From CAZLWA01 sp964563165 (GTDB taxonomy: Bacteria; CLD3; SB21): a DNA stretch of 64,000 bases. This document shows positions 60,955-64,000 of this stretch, piece after piece; position 1 is the stretch's first letter, and each line of letters opens with the position of its first letter. The position numbers and the translations under genes are program-made. The stretch is from assembly GCA_964563165.1 (NCBI GenBank), contig CAZLWA010000016.1, forward strand, positions 4,696 to 68,695, read 5' to 3'. The notes beneath the pieces are model-generated. The model was not told the origin of the DNA and searched no databases. It was given only the letters and a program-made list of their open reading frames with translations.

Positions 60955-61701
60955 TTAACTCAAAATGTTTGAACGCCGCAGCCGGATGATCCTTAGAAGT
61001 TCAAGGCCTTTCATGATCGGATACGTCGGATCGAGTTCGAACCATTTGAACGCAAAATTGGGCCGGTTAGGGTCTTTATGATGATTGTTCTGAAACAATT
61101 CGCCCATGAGTAAGACATCCCAGAACAACGTATTACGGGAATAGTCGTGGTTGTCGTAATTCGAATAACCGTATTTGTGCCCGCACCAATTGACGATCGC
61201 GCCGTGAATCGGGCCCATTAAGAAATGAACCGGAAGAAGGAGATACAGCCATTCGAATCCGGCCGGAACAAAAATATAATAGAAAACGGTATAGAGCACT
61301 CCCCACAAAACCCGGACGATCCAGGAATTCGAGAGTTGGTCCAGCCAATGCCATTCCGGATAATTGCCGAGAAATTGCTGGTCCGGCAAATTTCTGCCGT
61401 GTAACAGATCCATGTAAATCGTTTTCGTTTGCATCATCATGCGGAACACGTCCTTAAAAAAATGAGGCGAGTGCGGATCTTGTTCGGTGTCGCTGAACGC
61501 ATGGTGCATGCGGTGCATCACGGCATAGGCCCGCGGGTTCAGAAAGGAAGACCCTTGGCTGATGAATGTCGTGAAATAAAAAAAACGCTCCCAAAATACG
61601 GGCATGGTAAACATTTTGTGAGCGGAGTACCGGTGCAGAAAAAAAGTCTGACTGAACAGCGAAGCGAACCAGTGTACGGTAAAAAAAACAGCGATAATCA
61701 T
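60955..61701 (-). CDS. Acyl-CoA/acyl-lipid desaturase
   Basis: The 248-residue membrane di-iron desaturase has the three histidine boxes: HRYSAH (about residue 24), HRMHHAFSDTEQDPHSP and NNHHKD. These match delta-9-type fatty acid desaturases. It introduces a cis double bond into acyl chains, providing the substrate for the CFA-like methyltransferases encoded downstream. As the first gene of the minus-strand operon, its upstream region holds a 14-bp perfect palindrome. An electron donor (ferredoxin/cytochrome b5) is not encoded here. Confidence 0.92.
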   Translation of the reverse strand: MIIAVFFTVHWFASLFSQTFFLHRYSAHKMFTMPVFWERFFYFTTFISQGSSFLNPRAYAVMHRMHHAFSDTEQDPHSPHFFKDVFRMMMQTKTIYMDLLHGRNLPDQQFLGNYPEWHWLDQLSNSWIVRVLWGVLYTVFYYIFVPAGFEWLYLLLPVHFLMGPIHGAIVNWCGHKYGYSNYDNHDYSRNTLFWDVLLMGELFQNNHHKDPNRPNFAFKWFELDPTYPIMKGLELLRIIRLRRSNILS

Positions 61702-61759
61702 GAATACCTTTCCCCGTTAAGAGCAATCACGAGATTCTGTATGGCGCGGCTTGAACTAA

Positions 61760-61773
61760 CCGGGAATTCCCGG
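61760..61773. promoter_or_regulatory. Perfect 14-bp palindrome upstream of the lipid-modification operon
   Basis: CCGGGAATTCCCGG lies 59 bases before the desaturase ATG and about 94 bases before the divergent small-protein gene. Its symmetry and place fit a dimeric repressor or activator site; the regulator is unknown. Confidence 0.45.
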
Positions 61774-61866
61774 AATCACGTGGAAAAAACATGCCAATAA
61801 AATAAGGATTTTAAATGAATAAAAAATCAGTTACATTGAAAGAAATCATTGCAAAGGCACGCGTCC

Positions 61867-62052
61867 ATGACATTCACTAAAAGATTTGGCGTCGGTCTCA
61901 TCATGGTATTTGTCGGCATTCTCACGGCGTTTAATTACGTCAGCACCTATCGGACCATTGACATTTTGTTATTCTTCCTGGGCATGGCTTCGGCCTTAAC
62001 CGGAACGGTCATGATGTTTAGGGGCATTGAAGCGAAGAAAACCAATCCCTGA
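61867..62052 (+). CDS. Small two-helix membrane protein
   Basis: The 61-residue protein from ATG 61867 has two predicted membrane helices (FGVGLIMVFVGILTAFNYV and IDILLFFLGMASALTGTVMMF) joined by STYRT. An in-frame codon 18 bases upstream is less likely. No family recognised. It is transcribed divergently from the lipid operon and its stop abuts the convergent YggX gene's stop, so the assignment as a real gene rests mainly on its consistent helical pattern and lack of competing frames. Confidence 0.55.
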   Translation: MTFTKRFGVGLIMVFVGILTAFNYVSTYRTIDILLFFLGMASALTGTVMMFRGIEAKKTNP

Positions 62053-62322
62053 TCATTCTGGTTCGACGTAGCCTTCCGGTTTGGATACGCCGCCGCCGAA
62101 CAAAAATGTGCTCAACTGCTGTTTGAAAATTTCATCCGTTCTCGGATCCATTAGATTGAGCCGGTACTCGTTCATGACCATCTTAAAATGATCTTCGAAC
62201 ATCTTCCACGCCTGCCTGGAGACGCTTTCAAAGACTCTTTTCCCCAATTCGCCCGGAATCGGAGGCCGATCGAGCCCTTCCAGTTCCTTGCCCAGCTTGA
62301 TACACTGAACCGTTCGCGGCAT
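62053..62322 (-). CDS. yggX: Fe(2+)-trafficking protein YggX
   Basis: The 89-residue protein opens MPRTVQCIKLGKELEGLDRPPIPGELG with the family cysteine (Cys7), and continues with SRQAWKMFEDHFKMVMNEYRLNLMDP. It binds iron and protects Fe-S clusters from oxidative damage. YggX is best known in proteobacteria but occurs in other diderm groups. It is monocistronic between convergent and divergent neighbours. Confidence 0.95.
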   Translation of the reverse strand: MPRTVQCIKLGKELEGLDRPPIPGELGKRVFESVSRQAWKMFEDHFKMVMNEYRLNLMDPRTDEIFKQQLSTFLFGGGVSKPEGYVEPE

Positions 62323-62425
62323 GCCCCGAATCCTTCGTTGTTAAAAAAAGCAAGGTATTAAACAAAACTTTTCAGAGCAAGTCCAATCTTTTTAATTTTT
62401 CCCTGCACATCGGCATCCCGGCAGG

Positions 62426-62454
62426 TTGACATTCGAACATTTTAACCGTACTTT
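62426..62454 (+). promoter_or_regulatory. Sigma-70-like promoter for emfourin-like gene
   Basis: A consensus TTGACA, 17 bases and TACTTT. The start would lie near 62461, giving a leader of roughly 80 bases before the ATG at 62545. Confidence 0.55.
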
Positions 62455-62544
62455 GTTCCGAGTAAATTATGACAAACGTACGCCTACGCGATGGACAGGT
62501 CTGAAAACTCTTGCGGCATTGCAGACCACTGAAGGACAGCAAAT

Positions 62545-62856
62545 ATGAAAATTTCTTTCCTGCAATCCGGCGGTTTTGCCGGATTAACAAAATCTGCAGA
62601 AATCGATTTCGACAAGCTTTCTGCCGACCAGGGAAAACGTTTCCGATCTCTGGTAGAGGAATCAAAGTTTTTTGACACGCCCGACTTCGAGCGGTCCGCC
62701 CTGCCTGATGAAGAACAGTATACTATTACTATAGCGACCGCGGAGCGGACACGGGAAATCCGCCTGGGCCGTTCGACGATACCGCCGGCCCTGGAGCCGC
62801 TGATTGAGTATATCGGCCAATTCGCGCGCTTCCGGAAGAAAATTAAATCGGGCTGA
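62545..62856 (+). CDS. Emfourin-like protease inhibitor
   Basis: The 103-residue protein opens MKISFLQSGGFAGLTKSAEID and has the emfourin pattern: LVEESKFFDTPDF, YTITIATAERTREIRL and LEPLIEYIGQFAR. Emfourin inhibits protealysin-type M4 metalloproteases and is normally encoded next to the protease gene. No M4 protease gene is found in this window. The target and cellular place are therefore open. It has its own promoter-like sequence upstream. Confidence 0.7.
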   Translation: MKISFLQSGGFAGLTKSAEIDFDKLSADQGKRFRSLVEESKFFDTPDFERSALPDEEQYTITIATAERTREIRLGRSTIPPALEPLIEYIGQFARFRKKIKSG

Positions 62857-62938
62857 TACACCAAAGCAGCCCTCGTTATCACATTACACTATCCAGCTAT
62901 TCTCATTCAAGAATGATTTAACAAGAGGAGGAGATGCC

Positions 62939-63745
62939 ATGAAAAAAATTTTATTTTTGGCGGCACTGATGCTGTTTATTTTCATGCAAGCGTGGGCACA
63001 ATCCACCTGGATGAACCGCAGCGCCGACAGATCCGTTTCGCTGGAAATCTTAAAGCCCAGTTATGTCAACGGAAACGATGTAACGTTTACGACGTCGGTT
63101 ATTTATCTATCCACGCACATTCCCATCAATGACCATCTCCGATTCATCGGCGAGGTTCCGTATTCTCATTTTGGGGCGACCGGAGCTTTCAGCGGATCGG
63201 AAAGTTCGATCGGCAATCCGTTTGTGGGCGTTGACTACAGGAACAAAGATTCAGACGTGTCTTACGAATTTGGATTACGTTTGCCGTTGGCTTCGGATAA
63301 GAAACTGGGGGCTTTCCTTAACGGTTTTTCTACAGACTTTGATCGTGTAGATGCATTCATGCCCAAAACAGTGCCGGCCACGTTGATGATAAACCACTAT
63401 CGGAAGTACCCTTCTCGGTTTGTCACACTGCTGAGAGGCGGAGTGAATTTTTTGTATTATACGGACTCCAATGTTTCGAGATCGACCGATCTGTATCTCT
63501 TATACAGCATACACGGCGGATATGAGACGGATAAATTCGGCTTTGGATTAGGATTTGGCGGCCGTGTGGTAGTCACCGGAAGCGGCGGCTCTTTTGACGA
63601 TCGTTCTATTCATCAGCTCGATTTAGTCGTCCATGGCGTGTTTGACAACATTAAACCGGGACTGTATCTCCGTGTTCCGATGGATGAGCTCCTGGAGCAA
63701 TTCATCGATGTCGTTTGGGGTATTAATATGGAATACGCATTTTAA
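62939..63745 (+). CDS. Outer-membrane beta-barrel-like protein
   Basis: From ATG 62939 (preceded by AAGAGGAGGAGATGCC) the product has 268 residues: a signal peptide (ILFLAALMLFIFMQAWAQ) and a body of alternating polar/hydrophobic strands ending in an aromatic residue (WGINMEYAF), the usual C-terminal signature of outer-membrane barrels. Segments such as RFIGEVPYSHFGATG and YEFGLRLPLAS resemble transporter/porin-like barrels of unknown substrate. Its stop overlaps the stop of the convergent ABC gene by three bases. Confidence 0.75.
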   Translation: MKKILFLAALMLFIFMQAWAQSTWMNRSADRSVSLEILKPSYVNGNDVTFTTSVIYLSTHIPINDHLRFIGEVPYSHFGATGAFSGSESSIGNPFVGVDYRNKDSDVSYEFGLRLPLASDKKLGAFLNGFSTDFDRVDAFMPKTVPATLMINHYRKYPSRFVTLLRGGVNFLYYTDSNVSRSTDLYLLYSIHGGYETDKFGFGLGFGGRVVVTGSGGSFDDRSIHQLDLVVHGVFDNIKPGLYLRVPMDELLEQFIDVVWGINMEYAF

Positions 63746-64000
63746 TTAGAACGTACCGCGGCATTCTCGAATATACGCGTGCCCGTAATTTCAAGAATAC
63801 GAGTCACATAAGGGAAGATCGTCGGCCGGTGGGAAACAAAAATGATCGTTTGTCCGGAGAACAGGTCCAATATCATCCGGTGAATCAAATGCTCGGTTTG
63901 CAGATCCAATGCGGATGTGGCTTCGTCAAAAATCAGAATTTTCGGATGGCGCAGGATCATGCGCGCTAAAGCGAGGCGCTGTTTCTCGCCGCCGGATAAC
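63742..64000 (-). CDS. ABC exporter ATP-binding domain, C-terminal part (gene continues beyond window)
   Basis: The frame is open to base 64000. Visible parts are the signature motif LSGGEKQRLALAR, Walker B KILIFDEATSALD and the H-loop IIFVSHRPTIFPYVTRILEI, the order found in MsbA/HlyB-type exporters and lipid flippases. The 5' portion, with the membrane domain if present, lies outside. The termini overlap by three bases with the convergent OM-protein gene. Confidence 0.93.
   Translation of the reverse strand, partial: LSGGEKQRLALARMILRHPKILIFDEATSALDLQTEHLIHRMILDLFSGQTIIFVSHRPTIFPYVTRILEITGTRIFENAAVRSN

Overview
The window is a gene-dense, moderate-GC stretch of a Gram-negative chromosome. 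It carries outer-membrane and periplasmic functions (a TamB-like protein, a SurA-like chaperone, MacAB-TolC efflux, many lipoproteins) and a GWxTD-domain protein. That domain is typical of the FCB superphylum (Ignavibacteria, Calditrichota, KSB1-like lineages), so an uncultured FCB-group bacterium is my best guess. No tRNA, rRNA, phage, IS transposase or CRISPR array was seen.

Layout. 1-3.5 kb: end of an exopolysaccharide locus (GT4, WecG/TagA-type transferase, polyprenyl glycosylphosphotransferase). 3.9-11.4 kb: arginase, a glycosidase-like lipoprotein fused to membrane helices, pyrE, a metallo-beta-lactamase-fold hydrolase, a HEAT-like protein of unknown role and 3-methyladenine glycosylase. 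11.4-17.9 kb: a repeat-rich segment with an ExbD-like/ankyrin lipoprotein, msrB, valS and a homocysteine methyltransferase. 18-22 kb: two tandem paralogous lipoproteins, a DUF58 protein and an AT-rich M23 peptidase. 22-32.9 kb (minus strand): an integrin-like repeat protein, a SurA-like chaperone, aldehyde dehydrogenase, a geranylgeranyl-reductase-like flavoprotein, an ion-channel-like protein, a MacA/MacB-like pair without ATPase, and mdh. 33-45.5 kb: rplU-rpmA, DinB, a serine hydrolase, a BatD-like protein, nadK, the remnant of a nickel-type transporter, a CPBP protease, pyrD, TamB and TatD. 45.7-50.4 kb: a complete tolC-macA-macB(ATPase)-macB(permease) operon. 50.4-54 kb: GT4, glutaredoxin-like and GWxTD proteins. 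54.2-61.7 kb: a tightly packed minus-strand lipid-modification operon (desaturase, DUF1475, DUF1295, two CFA-synthase-like methyltransferases, flavin amine oxidase, DUF1365, DUF2062). 61.8-64 kb: a small membrane protein, YggX, an emfourin-like inhibitor, an outer-membrane-like protein and the end of an ABC exporter gene.

Most notable: (i) a 30-bp twin-hairpin repeat, two copies of which sit inside valS as an in-frame 81-bp insertion flanked by a 9-bp direct repeat; (ii) a glycoside-hydrolase-2-like lipoprotein in which both expected catalytic glutamates are replaced and which carries about six C-terminal membrane helices; (iii) an ExbD-like/ankyrin lipoprotein gene bracketed by direct repeats that include a copy of the msrB 3' end; (iv) the lipid-modification operon with a perfect 14-bp palindrome upstream. 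Families were assigned by reading motifs, without database searches.
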